From JAWVFM01 sp963843315 (GTDB lineage: Bacteria > Actinomycetota > Thermoleophilia > Solirubrobacterales > 70-9), in the NCBI GenBank assembly GCA_963843315.1, contig CAWJJU010000002.1, positions 248,001-312,000 on the forward strand: a stretch of DNA of 64,000 nucleotides, written 5' to 3'. The position numbers and the translations under genes were made by a program. Shown piece after piece: positions 44,359 to 53,500 of the stretch. The notes under the pieces are model-generated. The model did no database searches. It worked only from the letters and a program-made list of their open reading frames with translations, and was not told where the DNA came from. Position 1 is the stretch's first letter. The number at the start of each line of letters is the position of its first letter.

Positions 44359-45489
44359 CTACTCCGCAAAGCCGACCAGGCGATACGTCGCGACGGGGTC
44401 GCTCATGCCGCGGATCCGGCGACTACCTCGGTCCTGCCACTCGTAGCGACCCTTCGTCGCGTGGACGACGGCCTCTGAGGCGATGAGCTCGCCGCCCCCG
44501 GCCAGGGCGAGCAGCCGAGCCGCGAGGTTGACCATCTGACCGAAGTAGTCACCTTCGCGGTAGAGCGCGACCCCGGAGTGAACGCTCGCGTGAACCGCCG
44601 GGGCGTCCTCTATTCCCATCCGCTCGATGATCCGCATGGACGCTTCGACCGCGTCGACCGGCTCGGGGTAGGAGAGCATGTAGCCGTCGCCCAGGGCCTT
44701 GAGCAGATGCCCACGCTCCCCACGCTCCGTCGTCACGACGGTGGCGAAGCGCTCGATCGCCGCGAAGGCGGCGACGTCGCCCTGGGCATCCGCGTAGGCG
44801 GTGAAGTCCTTGAGATCGCAGAAGACCAGCGAAACGTTGACCGCGCCGGGGAGCCCGCCCTCGCTGGACTCGAGCTCGGCCTCGCGAACGGCCGCCTGCG
44901 CCAGTTCGTGCTCGACCCCCCGCCTGTGCACGCCGAGCAGCATGGGGTCCGCGAGGGGCAGCAGCTGCCCGAAGGCCTCGCGGACGGCGAGTAGCCCGCT
45001 CGGGAGTTCCACGTTGGCCGCCCGCAGTTGGGGCTCCACGTAAAGCCGAAACAGATGGATCTCCGTCCGCGCGATGTGGGCAAGCGCCTGGCCGTAGACG
45101 CGAACGATCTGGAGGTACACCTCGGGGGGCCAGATCTCGCGCAGCTCGCCGAAGCGCCTGAGCACCTCCGCCTCCGCAGCGGTGAAGAACGGCTCGTCCG
45201 CGGCAGGCGCCGGCAGCCCGAACCCGAGCGCAACGAGCTGTGTCTCCGCGACGGACAGCCCACCCTCGGACTCGATCTCCTCCGGCGAGATGGTCCGCTC
45301 TTCCCGGGCGGGGTCGAGGACGGTGTCGAAGATCGCGTCCTCGACGTTGCCGCGCTCGTGGGCGCGCCGGATGGCCTCCGGCGGCACCCCGAGGCGCAGA
45401 AGCACGCCGATGATCTCCTCACGCTCCGGCGGCGCGCCGATCTCGCGCGCCAGCGCGACGCCCTCGGCGTCGTCGGGACGATCGTTCAC
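44359..45489 (-). CDS. class III adenylate/guanylate cyclase
   Basis: 376 aa from the GTG in VNDRPDDAEG. The N-terminal ~190 residues are a helical regulatory region seen in many actinobacterial cyclases (EEIIGVLLRLGVPPEAIRRA). The C-terminal catalytic domain has VNVSLVFCDLKDFTAYAD (metal-binding Asp), GHLLKALGDGYMLSYP (second Asp) and VHSGVALYREGDYFGQMVNLAARL (Asn/Arg region). It makes cAMP or cGMP; the family's substrate cannot be told here. It is divergent from the copper-resistance gene, with only 19 bp between the two starts. Confidence 0.88.
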   Translation of the reverse strand: MNDRPDDAEGVALAREIGAPPEREEIIGVLLRLGVPPEAIRRAHERGNVEDAIFDTVLDPAREERTISPEEIESEGGLSVAETQLVALGFGLPAPAADEPFFTAAEAEVLRRFGELREIWPPEVYLQIVRVYGQALAHIARTEIHLFRLYVEPQLRAANVELPSGLLAVREAFGQLLPLADPMLLGVHRRGVEHELAQAAVREAELESSEGGLPGAVNVSLVFCDLKDFTAYADAQGDVAAFAAIERFATVVTTERGERGHLLKALGDGYMLSYPEPVDAVEASMRIIERMGIEDAPAVHASVHSGVALYREGDYFGQMVNLAARLLALAGGGELIASEAVVHATKGRYEWQDRGSRRIRGMSDPVATYRLVGFAE

Positions 45490-45508
45490 GCCCGCTAGGT
45501 TGACACGC

Positions 45509-47471
45509 GTGCGACCGCGAAAGGGAAACCGGGCCGCATCGCGCCGTCTCGCCGCTGCCACTCTGGCCCTTGCGCTGATTCCCCTCGCCGCGCCCGGCAG
45601 CGCGTGGGGCCACGCCGCGCTGACGAAGGCGAGCCCCGCGCCAGGCGCGGTCGTGCAGCGGCCGCCCCGGCAGATCCGGCTGGAGTTCTCGGAGGCGGTG
45701 GAGGCCTCGGTGTCGGAGATCCACGTCTCCGGCCCCGGCGGCACGCCGGTCTCGGTGAGCGGGCCGGTGGCCCTCGGCGCCACCACCCTCGCGGCGCCCA
45801 TCTCGGCCACGCATCTGGATCGCGGCACGTACACGGTCGACTGGCGCGTCGTCTCGGCCGACGACGGGCATTCGACCGGCGGAACCTTTCGGTTCGGCAT
45901 CGGCGCCGCGCCGCAGGGCGAGGTCGCCAGCGTCAGCAACCCGGGGAGCTCGAGGCTCGAGCTGGTCGCGCGGGTCGTCTTCATCGTGGGCCTGATCGCT
46001 CTGCTGGGGGCGGTTGGCGCGGAGCTCGGCGGCTTTGGGCGCTCGCCCCGCGCCAACCTCGGCCAGGCATTCGCGGGCTGGATCGTCGCCTTGATCGGCC
46101 TCGCGCTCCTGGCGGAGGCCCAGAGGCGAACTGCGGACTCCTCGATTGGCTCGTACTTCGACACCCCGGCCGGTCACGACCTGATCTGGCGCGAGGCGGG
46201 CCTGCTGGCCGCGGGCGTGGGCCTGCCCCTTGCGTGGCGCCGGCCGCGGCAGCGCCGGGCGGCCTTCGTCGCGATGGGGCTCGGGGCGCTGGTCGCAGTC
46301 GTCGCCCACGTCAGCGCCGGGCACGCCGAGACGGGATCGTGGCCGACGGCCCTGACGGTCACCGCCCAGGCCCTGCACTTCACCGCGGTGTGCGTCTGGT
46401 TCGGCGGGCTGTCGGCGCTGCTGCTCGGGCTTCGCGGCGCGGACGCGAACGAGCGGCGGACCGCGGTTCGGCGGTTCGGGGCCGTCGCGGGCATCGCGTT
46501 CGCCGTGGTCGTCGCAACGGGGGGCGTACGCGCAATCGACGAGCTCTCCTCGCCGGGACAGCTGACGTCGACCGGGTACGGGCGCGCGATCCTCGCGAAG
46601 ATCGCCATCGCCGGGCTCATCGGCCTGGTCGCGCTGCGAAGCCGGCGGGCGAGCCGCGAGGCGGTGCTCGAGGTCGATCCGCTCCGGCGCCGGTCCCGGG
46701 CCGAGCTGTCACTTGCGGCCGTCGCGGTGGTCCTCGCCGCCGTCCTCGGCTCGACGGCGCCCCCGGTGCCGGCCGCGGCTCCCCTGTCGCGCGGCCTGAG
46801 CGCAACCGCGAGCGCCCCGGGCGGCTCGATCGAAGCCCGGCTGACCACCGCCGCCGCGCGCCCGGGGCCGAACCGGTTCACCGTCGGGCTGTCGGGCGAC
46901 GACTCCGGCTCGGCGCGATCGGTAAGCCTGCGCTTCCGCTCGCTCGACGACCCACGGGCGAGCTCCAGCGCGCTGCGCCTGCGCCCCGCTGCCGACGGGA
47001 CCTGGACCGGGTCGGGGCGCCACCTGCCCTTCGACGGCCGCTGGGCCGTCGTCGCCGTGGTCGGCCTCGACGGGGGCGGGACCCGGATGGTGCCGATGCG
47101 GATCGACGTCCCCGGACCCAAGTACTTCGTATCGGTGCAGCACATCCCCGGACAGAACGCGAAGTACACGATGCAGGTGGGCAGCGTCGGCGAGCTGCGC
47201 GTCGTCCCCGCGCCCGGAAGACACGGCCCCAACCGCATCTACGTGACCGCCTACACGCCGTTCGGCGGCGTGTCGCACGTCGCCTCGATGGTCGTGGCGG
47301 TGGGAGCGTCCGGGGGAGGCGGGAGATGCGGCCCCCGTCCACCGGCTGACCCGGGGCAGGTTCGTCGCCCGGGCGGATCTGGACGCCGGCATCCAGATCG
47401 TCGCCGTCACGGCCCGCACCCGCGACGGCACGCGCCTTCGGGGCGAGTTCAGGGTCTCGGTGCCGGGCTGA
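45509..47471 (+). CDS. CopC-CopD fusion copper resistance protein (frameshift near 3' end)
   Basis: About 654 aa if one base is corrected in the G-rich stretch at 47311-47330. A signal peptide ends WGHAALTKASPAPG (CopC copper His at the mature N-terminus). CopC (about 40-140) has the second site VVSADDGHSTGGTFRF. CopD follows with eight or so helices (HVSAGHAETGSW, HFTAVCVWFGGLSALLLG). A C-terminal extracytoplasmic beta domain contains GPNRIYVTAYTPFGGVSHVASMVV and, after the break, GRFVARADLDAGIQIVAVTARTRDG to a stop. It imports or buffers copper across the membrane. The multicopper oxidase gene starts 94 bp downstream. Confidence 0.88.
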
Positions 47472-47565
47472 CGGAATAGAGATTTGGCAGCGGCTCCGAA
47501 AAAGGGTTAGGCTCGGGCCCGGATCGTCCGATCTCGGCACGACGCCGGGGAGAAGAGGGGAACGC

Positions 47566-49776
47566 TTGAGCCAGGGCTCGACCAGACTGCGCAGGGGCGT
47601 CGGTTCGCCGACGCAATACGCAGTGCTGGCGGCGATCGTCGCCGCGCTGATCCTTGCGTCGCTCGTCTCGGCCGGCTCGCCCGTCCACGCGACCACGGGC
47701 AAGAACCCCTACGTCACCCCGAAGGCGGTCGACACCAACCCGAAGAAGAACGTCTTCGAGACGACGCTGACGGCGCAGCAGGCCAACGTCGACATCGGCA
47801 ACGGCGTGACCGCTCACGCGCAGACCTTCAACGGGACCGTGCCCGGCCCGACCTTCCACCTGCACGTGGGCGAGACGGTGATCGTCCACTTCAAGAACCA
47901 CCTGAACTCGGTGGCCGGCATCCACTGGCATGGAATCGAGGTGCCGAACGAAAGCGACGGCACGCCGTTCGTCCAGAACCAAGTCGAGCCCGGCGGCTCG
48001 TTCCTGTACGAGTTCAAGGTCAACCGGCCGGGGATCTACTGGTACCACCCGCACCACCACGCGTCAACCAACCAGGTCTTCAAGGGACTCTCCGGGATGA
48101 TCATCGTCAAGGACCCGAACGAGAAGAAGCTCGACAAGCGTCGCGTCCTGCCCTCCGCTCAGAACACCCGCGAGATGGTGCTGAACGACACGACGGTGTG
48201 CAAGGCCCAGGGGCAGAACGACGCCGCCACCTACAGCCCGGCCGCGCCATGGGTCGGCGGCGGCGCGCTCCCCGCCCAAGGACCGCCCACCCCCAAGAAC
48301 CTCTGCGAGGGGCCCAGCCTGCCCGGTCCGACCGGCGGCCCATACCCCATCGACGAGAACGGCTCACTGCGCGCCGCGTTCTCGGCCGGCGACATCCCGA
48401 ACATCCAGACCGCGGCCCACGCGGGCCGGGTGAACGAGGGGCAGACGGTCCTCACGAACGGCATGAACGTTGGCGCGCGCGCCGGCACGCCCTCCGCGCC
48501 GGGGCCATTGGCCTCGGGCGCGTCGGTGTCGAAGATCCGTCCCGGCGCCGGCCTGCGCATGGAGCTGCTGAACGCCTCGGCGGTTCGCTACATGCGCCTG
48601 CGGCTGACCGACTCCGCAGGCACCCAGATCCCGCTGGTGCGTGTTGGCGGCGAGGGCGGGCTCCTCAACTACGCCCTGACCGAGGGCGGCACGCAGGGCG
48701 CCTTCGACACGAAGTACGACCCGGGCGAGATCCTGCTGCCCCCCGGCAGCCGCGCCGACGTGGTCGCGGCCATCCCCTCGTCCGCGAGCGGGGTGGCCAC
48801 GATGTGGACCGAGGACTACCAGCGCACGGGCAATGGCTACTCGGACATCCCGACGGTGCCGGTTGCCCACTTCAGGGTCACCGGCAACCCCGCTCCCGTC
48901 CAGTTCCACATCACGGGTGGCTCGGGCGATCCCGGCACTCCCCCGGCCGGCACGAAGCTCCGGGCCCAGACCGGCCACCCGGTCCAGCCGCTCGGCGCGC
49001 CGACCAACACGATCCTCATCCCGGCGAACTTCAGCCCCACGAAGCCCGGCACCTCCGACGAGAACATCCGCCTCACCCAGAACGCCCAGGTCGACCTCGG
49101 AATCGACAACGTCTTCGGCACCCACGACACGCCCGGCGACTACATGCTCGCGCCACACCTGGCCTCCTCGCGCTACGTCTTCCCGGGCGCCCGGCTGCAG
49201 CTGAGCGTCCAGAACCAGACCGGCTCCAACCACCCCTACCACCTGCACGGGTTCTCGATCCAGCCGCTATCGCTCACCAAGTCCGGGGGCCCGAACTACA
49301 CCTGGCTGTATCCCGAGTACCGCGACAACGTCGACGTTCCCGCCGGCTACACCCTCAACTTCCGGATGCAGGTCGACCCGCGGGCGATGATGGACGGCAA
49401 GACCCCCGGCGGCGCCTACGGCCGCTGGCTACTGCACTGCCACATCTTCTTCCACGCCACCGACGGCATGCTCAGCGAGCTCGTCGTGGTGCAGTCGTCG
49501 GGCAACGAGCGCCCCAACGTCAACGTGAAGAAGGCGACGCTGCCGGTCAAGGCGGGCAAGCGCGCCAAGATGACCGGGACCTTCGGCGACCCCGACGGCA
49601 ACCTCGTCAAGCTCAGCGCGTCGGAGGGCAAGGTCAAGGAGACCGGCAGCGGCTCGTACCGCTGGACCGAGAAGACGGGCCGCAAGTCCCGCAGCCACCT
49701 CGTCTACATCAACGCCAAGGACAGCCACGGGCTGAAGGGCCAGATCGCCTTCCAGCTCAAGGTCCGCGGCCACTAG
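47566..49776 (+). CDS. multicopper oxidase (CopA/laccase-like), exported
   Basis: 736 aa from TTG with a GAAGAGGGGAA ribosome site. The N-terminal signal helix is TQYAVLAAIVAALILASLVSAG. All four copper-binding motifs are intact: GIHWHGIEVP, WYHPHHHAST, NHPYHLHGFSI and LLHCHIFFHATDGML (T1 Cys/His, axial Met). A C-terminal extension of about 90 basic residues (PNVNVKKATLPVKAGKRAKMTGTF...) looks like a Big/cadherin-type domain. It oxidises Cu(I) or phenolic substrates with O2. Together with CopC-CopD it forms a copper-handling pair. Confidence 0.93.
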   Translation: MSQGSTRLRRGVGSPTQYAVLAAIVAALILASLVSAGSPVHATTGKNPYVTPKAVDTNPKKNVFETTLTAQQANVDIGNGVTAHAQTFNGTVPGPTFHLHVGETVIVHFKNHLNSVAGIHWHGIEVPNESDGTPFVQNQVEPGGSFLYEFKVNRPGIYWYHPHHHASTNQVFKGLSGMIIVKDPNEKKLDKRRVLPSAQNTREMVLNDTTVCKAQGQNDAATYSPAAPWVGGGALPAQGPPTPKNLCEGPSLPGPTGGPYPIDENGSLRAAFSAGDIPNIQTAAHAGRVNEGQTVLTNGMNVGARAGTPSAPGPLASGASVSKIRPGAGLRMELLNASAVRYMRLRLTDSAGTQIPLVRVGGEGGLLNYALTEGGTQGAFDTKYDPGEILLPPGSRADVVAAIPSSASGVATMWTEDYQRTGNGYSDIPTVPVAHFRVTGNPAPVQFHITGGSGDPGTPPAGTKLRAQTGHPVQPLGAPTNTILIPANFSPTKPGTSDENIRLTQNAQVDLGIDNVFGTHDTPGDYMLAPHLASSRYVFPGARLQLSVQNQTGSNHPYHLHGFSIQPLSLTKSGGPNYTWLYPEYRDNVDVPAGYTLNFRMQVDPRAMMDGKTPGGAYGRWLLHCHIFFHATDGMLSELVVVQSSGNERPNVNVKKATLPVKAGKRAKMTGTFGDPDGNLVKLSASEGKVKETGSGSYRWTEKTGRKSRSHLVYINAKDSHGLKGQIAFQLKVRGH

Positions 49777-49787
49777 GCCGTGGACGG

Positions 49788-50615
49788 TCAGTCCGCTCGC
49801 CCGCTCGCGGGGGCACCCGTCGCGGCGCACGGCGGCGCGACATCCGGGTCCTCCCCGGCAAGAACCGTCAGCGTCGAGCGCATGGCCGTCGGCTCGATGC
49901 TGCCGGGCTGCCCGCGGTAGGGATGGTCGAAGAAGTCGACGATCAACAAGCTCGCTGCTACCAGGGTCGACACCGCCGCGATCAGGATCGCCTCGACCCA
50001 GAACGAGTCGCGGCGGTCGATGAACATCAGCGCGCAGGCGATGGTGAGTGCCCCGCCCGCGATGAGGATGAACCAGAGCGGTGCGGCGACGATCGGGTTC
50101 GCCTCCGCAAGGCGAACCGCTCTTCCCTCCGAGCGTGTCTGGTCGGCGGCGATGAGCTCCTGATAGGCCGCCTGCTGGGCGGGCGTGTGGACGTGCACCC
50201 GGCCGAGCGAGTCGCGCATGCGCACGATCCATCTCTCCACCACGGGGCTGGACTCGCCATCGCGCATCGCCGGCCATTCCAGAGCGACGACAGCGCGCCC
50301 GTAGCACTCGAGCTCGCCCTGGAGGGCGGTGCTGCCCGGCCCCGGAAGCAGCGCGCCCAGATGGGAGACGTTCTGGACGGCGATTGCTTCCTGCCCCGAG
50401 GCGCTGCGCGCTTTCGAGTAGCTGTCGAAGGCCTGGAAGATCACGAAGGCCACGAGGACCGCGAACGCGGTGCCCACGAAGCCGAACACGCCGCCGGTGC
50501 GATCGAAGTCGGTCACGAGCGTGCTTGAAGGCGCGCGCCTGCGAACGCAGTACATCGCCCCGATCGACGCGGCGACCACGGCGAGGACGATGACTGTCAT
50601 CAGGAGGAGGCTCAT
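49788..50615 (-). CDS. DUF4239 family membrane protein
   Basis: 275 aa from the ATG in MSLLLMTVIVL. Helices lie at the N-terminus (VIVLAVVAASIGAMYCVRRR), then FGFVGTAFAVLVAFVIFQAFDSYSKARSASGQEA, a long soluble loop with amphipathic helices, and two C-terminal helices (PLWFILIAGGALTIACALMFIDRRDSFW and ILIAAVSTLVAASLLIVDFFDHPYRG). The FDSYxxARxxxxxEA stretch and the D-x-PxxG end are the DUF4239 signature. The role of this family is unknown; it is often chromosomally orphan. Convergent with the multicopper oxidase. Confidence 0.8.
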   Translation of the reverse strand: MSLLLMTVIVLAVVAASIGAMYCVRRRAPSSTLVTDFDRTGGVFGFVGTAFAVLVAFVIFQAFDSYSKARSASGQEAIAVQNVSHLGALLPGPGSTALQGELECYGRAVVALEWPAMRDGESSPVVERWIVRMRDSLGRVHVHTPAQQAAYQELIAADQTRSEGRAVRLAEANPIVAAPLWFILIAGGALTIACALMFIDRRDSFWVEAILIAAVSTLVAASLLIVDFFDHPYRGQPGSIEPTAMRSTLTVLAGEDPDVAPPCAATGAPASGRAD

Positions 50616-50711
50616 GCGGTGTGCGGAGGCGGCGCGCGCGGCGACCGAGTATCGCTGCCGGATCGGCAGCACTTTCCGGCGGCGAGCTCGCCGGTTGCCG
50701 GCGCCTGCCCG

Positions 50712-51788
50712 CTAGCCGGCGACCGTGACGGGCCGGGGCACCGGCGAGCCGGCGCGCCTGCGGTCGGCGGCGTCGCGGGCGGCGCCTTCGACGCGGTTGC
50801 GGCCGGCCGCCTTGGCGGCGTAGAGCGCCCCGTCGGCGTCGGCGAAGAGCGCCTGGAAATCGACCTGGGCGCCTCGCGCCACCGCGACTCCGAACGAGGC
50901 GGTCAGCTTCAGCCCGCCCGGCCGCGCCGACTCGACGGATGCGCGCATGCGCTCCGCGACTTCCGCGCCTTCGGCGGCGCCGACGCCGGGCAGGACCACC
51001 AGGAACTCCTCGCCGCCCAGGCGGTAGACCAGCTCGAAGGTCCGCAGCGCCTTGCGCATCGCGTATGCGGCGTCGCGGAGCACGGCGTCGCCGCGGTCGT
51101 GCCCGTGCGCGTCGTTGACCTGCTTGAAGTGATCGAGGTCGGCCGCTATCAGGCACACCTCTCCGCCCTGCATCAGCGCCTGCTCGCTGAGCTCGGCGAA
51201 GCGCGGGACGAGGGCCTTGCGGTTGAGCAGGCCCGTCAGCGGGTCGAGCACGGCCTCGGTCCGGTGCTGGATCTCGGCGTTTCGAAGCGCGGCCGTGATC
51301 GAGGCGACGTTGCCCAGCAGCGCAAGCGTGGCGATGGTGAGCTCCGGCTTCGCCAGGAAGGCGTCAAGGTCCGTGAGGGCGCCCGCGGCCACGACCGCGG
51401 CGGCGGCGGCCAGCGATCCCCAGCCCGCCACGCGTCCCGAGAACCTTGCCGACAACATTCCGGCCGGGATGACCATCCAGGGCAGCAGCGGGCTGACCGG
51501 GCCTCCGGTGAGTGCAACTCCGACCCCGATCATCGTCTCGGTGAAGGCGAGGCTGAAGAGGACGGCACGCTCCGGGCGCCGCACGGCGGCCATCACGCGG
51601 TCGAGCATCACGAGCTGAACGGTGGCCGCGGCGAACACCGGCAGCAGCCACCAGCTCAGAAGGGGCGCGAGGGCCAGGAGGCCCGCGCCGACGAAGCCGA
51701 GGCCGAGGAGCCGTGCGCGCCGCACGCGCGGGCTCACGTCCATCAGCCGCTGGCGATCCAGCTCAGTGGGGCACAACCAACCACCCAT
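50712..51788 (-). CDS. membrane GGDEF diguanylate cyclase
   Basis: 358 aa from the ATG with GGGAG 7 nt upstream. About six N-terminal helices (to residue 165) form a MASE-type sensor with no extracytoplasmic loop. The catalytic domain has LDPLTGLLNRKALVPRF, AADLDHFKQVNDAHGHDRGD and the intact site VYRLGGEEFLVVLP, ending ALYAAKAAGRNRVE. It makes c-di-GMP; this is the third such protein in the window. It is upstream of the DUF4239 gene on the same strand. Confidence 0.92.
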   Translation of the reverse strand: MGGWLCPTELDRQRLMDVSPRVRRARLLGLGFVGAGLLALAPLLSWWLLPVFAAATVQLVMLDRVMAAVRRPERAVLFSLAFTETMIGVGVALTGGPVSPLLPWMVIPAGMLSARFSGRVAGWGSLAAAAAVVAAGALTDLDAFLAKPELTIATLALLGNVASITAALRNAEIQHRTEAVLDPLTGLLNRKALVPRFAELSEQALMQGGEVCLIAADLDHFKQVNDAHGHDRGDAVLRDAAYAMRKALRTFELVYRLGGEEFLVVLPGVGAAEGAEVAERMRASVESARPGGLKLTASFGVAVARGAQVDFQALFADADGALYAAKAAGRNRVEGAARDAADRRRAGSPVPRPVTVAG

Positions 51789-51854
51789 TACACGCTCCCA
51801 TTCGGGCCCCTACCGCATTTCCGTTAGCCCGTCCAGGGGAGTCTGGACGCCCGT

Positions 51855-52835
51855 CTATGCCGGACGCGGCGCCCGGCCCACGGCCCGGCGGCGCTCCCAC
51901 CAGCTCCAGCCGAGCATCACGCACCCCGCGTAGGCCCAGCCGAGCAGGACGTCGAAGAAGTAGTGCTCGCCCGTCGCCATCAGCGTGAAGCCCATCGCGA
52001 GGGGATAGAGCGCGATCAGCGGCCTCAGCCACGGCCGCACGCGGCGCCACAGGAACATCGCCACGAGCGCGGTGATGCCGGAATGAAGCGACGGGACCGC
52101 CGCCACCAGGTTCACGCCCGCCTGGCCCTCCGAGAAGAGGCCTGCCGTGTGGGTGCCGATCACCGTCCAGCCGCGCGCGGTCAGCCTGTGGACCCCGTCG
52201 ATCAGCCCGAGGTCGGAGGCCATCCACGGTGGCGCCGCCGGGAACGCGATGTAGGTGGCGAGCCCGGCGAGCGCGAGCGTGACCAGGCGCTTGGTGAAGC
52301 GCTTGAAGGCCAGGCGGTCGCGCGCCCACAGGAACCCGGCGACCGCGAACGGGACGATGAAGTAGGACGTGTAGACGATGGTGAAGGCAACGTCCCAGGG
52401 CCTGACGACGCCGGGCGTGTACAGGTGCGCCTGAATCCACTGGCTCGGGATCTCGCCGCCGAAGAGGAAGCGGTCGAAGTCGATCATGGTCTGGAAGTGG
52501 ATCCCGATCCCGAAGGAGTCGGCGGCGCCCCGGGTGAAGTCGTAGGCGCCGAGCACGGCGGCGATCGGAAGCCAGTCGAGCACCAGGTAGCCGATCTCCG
52601 CAGGGGGGCGCCCGATCGAGGCGCACGCCAGCGCCCCGCAGATCCACAGCATCACCAGCTCACGCTGCACCGGGATCCCCCACTCGAGGCTCCAGGCGAG
52701 TAGCGCCGCGAAGTACAGGACCAGCGCCACCCGGCGCGCGATCGCCCAGCGATCGAGCGCAATTGCGCCGCTGGCCTCGGCTTCGGCGTATCCAACGTCC
52801 ACTGCCACGGCGCCTAATGTATTGACGGCATTCAC
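51855..52835 (-). CDS. PAP2-superfamily membrane phosphatase/IPC-synthase-like protein
   Basis: 326 aa from GTG. Six helices are visible. PAP2 motifs are AAVPSLHSGITAL (C2, His) and ATGEHYFFDVLLGW (C3, His/Asp); the C1 Lys/Arg motif is weak, as in the inositol-phosphoceramide synthase-like (AUR1) branch. The helix-rich N-terminal half contains FDRFLFGGEIPSQWIQAHLY, a segment typical of that branch. It may transfer or hydrolyse a phospho-head group on lipids at the membrane outer face. It is divergent from the esterase-like gene with 14 bp between starts. Confidence 0.82.
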   Translation of the reverse strand: MNAVNTLGAVAVDVGYAEAEASGAIALDRWAIARRVALVLYFAALLAWSLEWGIPVQRELVMLWICGALACASIGRPPAEIGYLVLDWLPIAAVLGAYDFTRGAADSFGIGIHFQTMIDFDRFLFGGEIPSQWIQAHLYTPGVVRPWDVAFTIVYTSYFIVPFAVAGFLWARDRLAFKRFTKRLVTLALAGLATYIAFPAAPPWMASDLGLIDGVHRLTARGWTVIGTHTAGLFSEGQAGVNLVAAVPSLHSGITALVAMFLWRRVRPWLRPLIALYPLAMGFTLMATGEHYFFDVLLGWAYAGCVMLGWSWWERRRAVGRAPRPA

Positions 52836-52849
52836 ATCTTGGTCACGGC

Positions 52850-53500
52850 ATGCCTCGGATCCTCGACATCGACACGCCCTCGGGGCTCGCACGGGCCCAT
52901 CTGGACCTGCCCGACGGGGCGCCGGGGCTGCTCGTCCTGAGCCATGGCGCGGGGGGCGGCGTGGATGCCGTCGACCTGCGCGCGACGCGCGACGCGGCGA
53001 TGGGCCAGGGCCTTGGCGTGGCGCTCGTCGAGCAGCCGTATCGGGTCGCGGGCCGCAGGGCGCCTCCGCGCGCGCCCGTGCTCGACGCCGCGTGGCTCAC
53101 GGTCGTCTCCCGCCTGCGCGAGGAACCCGGGGGCGGCATCCCGCTGATCGCGGGCGGACGTTCGATGGGCGCGCGAGTCGCCTGCCGCACCGCCGAGGCG
53201 ACGAACGCCGTCGCCGTGGTCTGTCTCGCCTTCCCGCTCCTGCCCCCCGCCCGCGGCGCGAAGGAGCCCGAGAGCCGCCTGCCCGAGCTCGAGGCCGTGA
53301 AGGTTCCGGTGCTGGTGGTCCAGGGCGAGCGCGACCGCTTCGGCATGCCTCCACCCGGCGACCGCCGCCGGGTGGTGAGCGTCGCCGGCGACCACGGCCT
53401 CAAGGCCGATCCCGAGGCGGTGGGAGAGTCCGTTGGCGCCTGGCTTCGCGAGGTCGCCGCGCCCGCGGCCTACGGAGGGCCGGCCCAGCCGGCTGCGTAG
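52850..53500 (+). CDS. small alpha/beta-hydrolase (KANL3/Tex30-like)
   Basis: 216 aa. It has GLLVLSHGAGGGVDAVDL (oxyanion loop), the nucleophile elbow PLIAGGRSMGARVACRTA (G-x-S-M-G) and KVPVLVVQGERDRFG (acid Asp), with SVAGDHGLK supplying the His. This is the compact family of about 210-aa hydrolases related to Tex30 and dienelactone hydrolases; the substrate is unknown. The 3' end overlaps the convergent secreted hydrolase gene by 31 bp. Confidence 0.85.
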   Translation: MPRILDIDTPSGLARAHLDLPDGAPGLLVLSHGAGGGVDAVDLRATRDAAMGQGLGVALVEQPYRVAGRRAPPRAPVLDAAWLTVVSRLREEPGGGIPLIAGGRSMGARVACRTAEATNAVAVVCLAFPLLPPARGAKEPESRLPELEAVKVPVLVVQGERDRFGMPPPGDRRRVVSVAGDHGLKADPEAVGESVGAWLREVAAPAAYGGPAQPAA

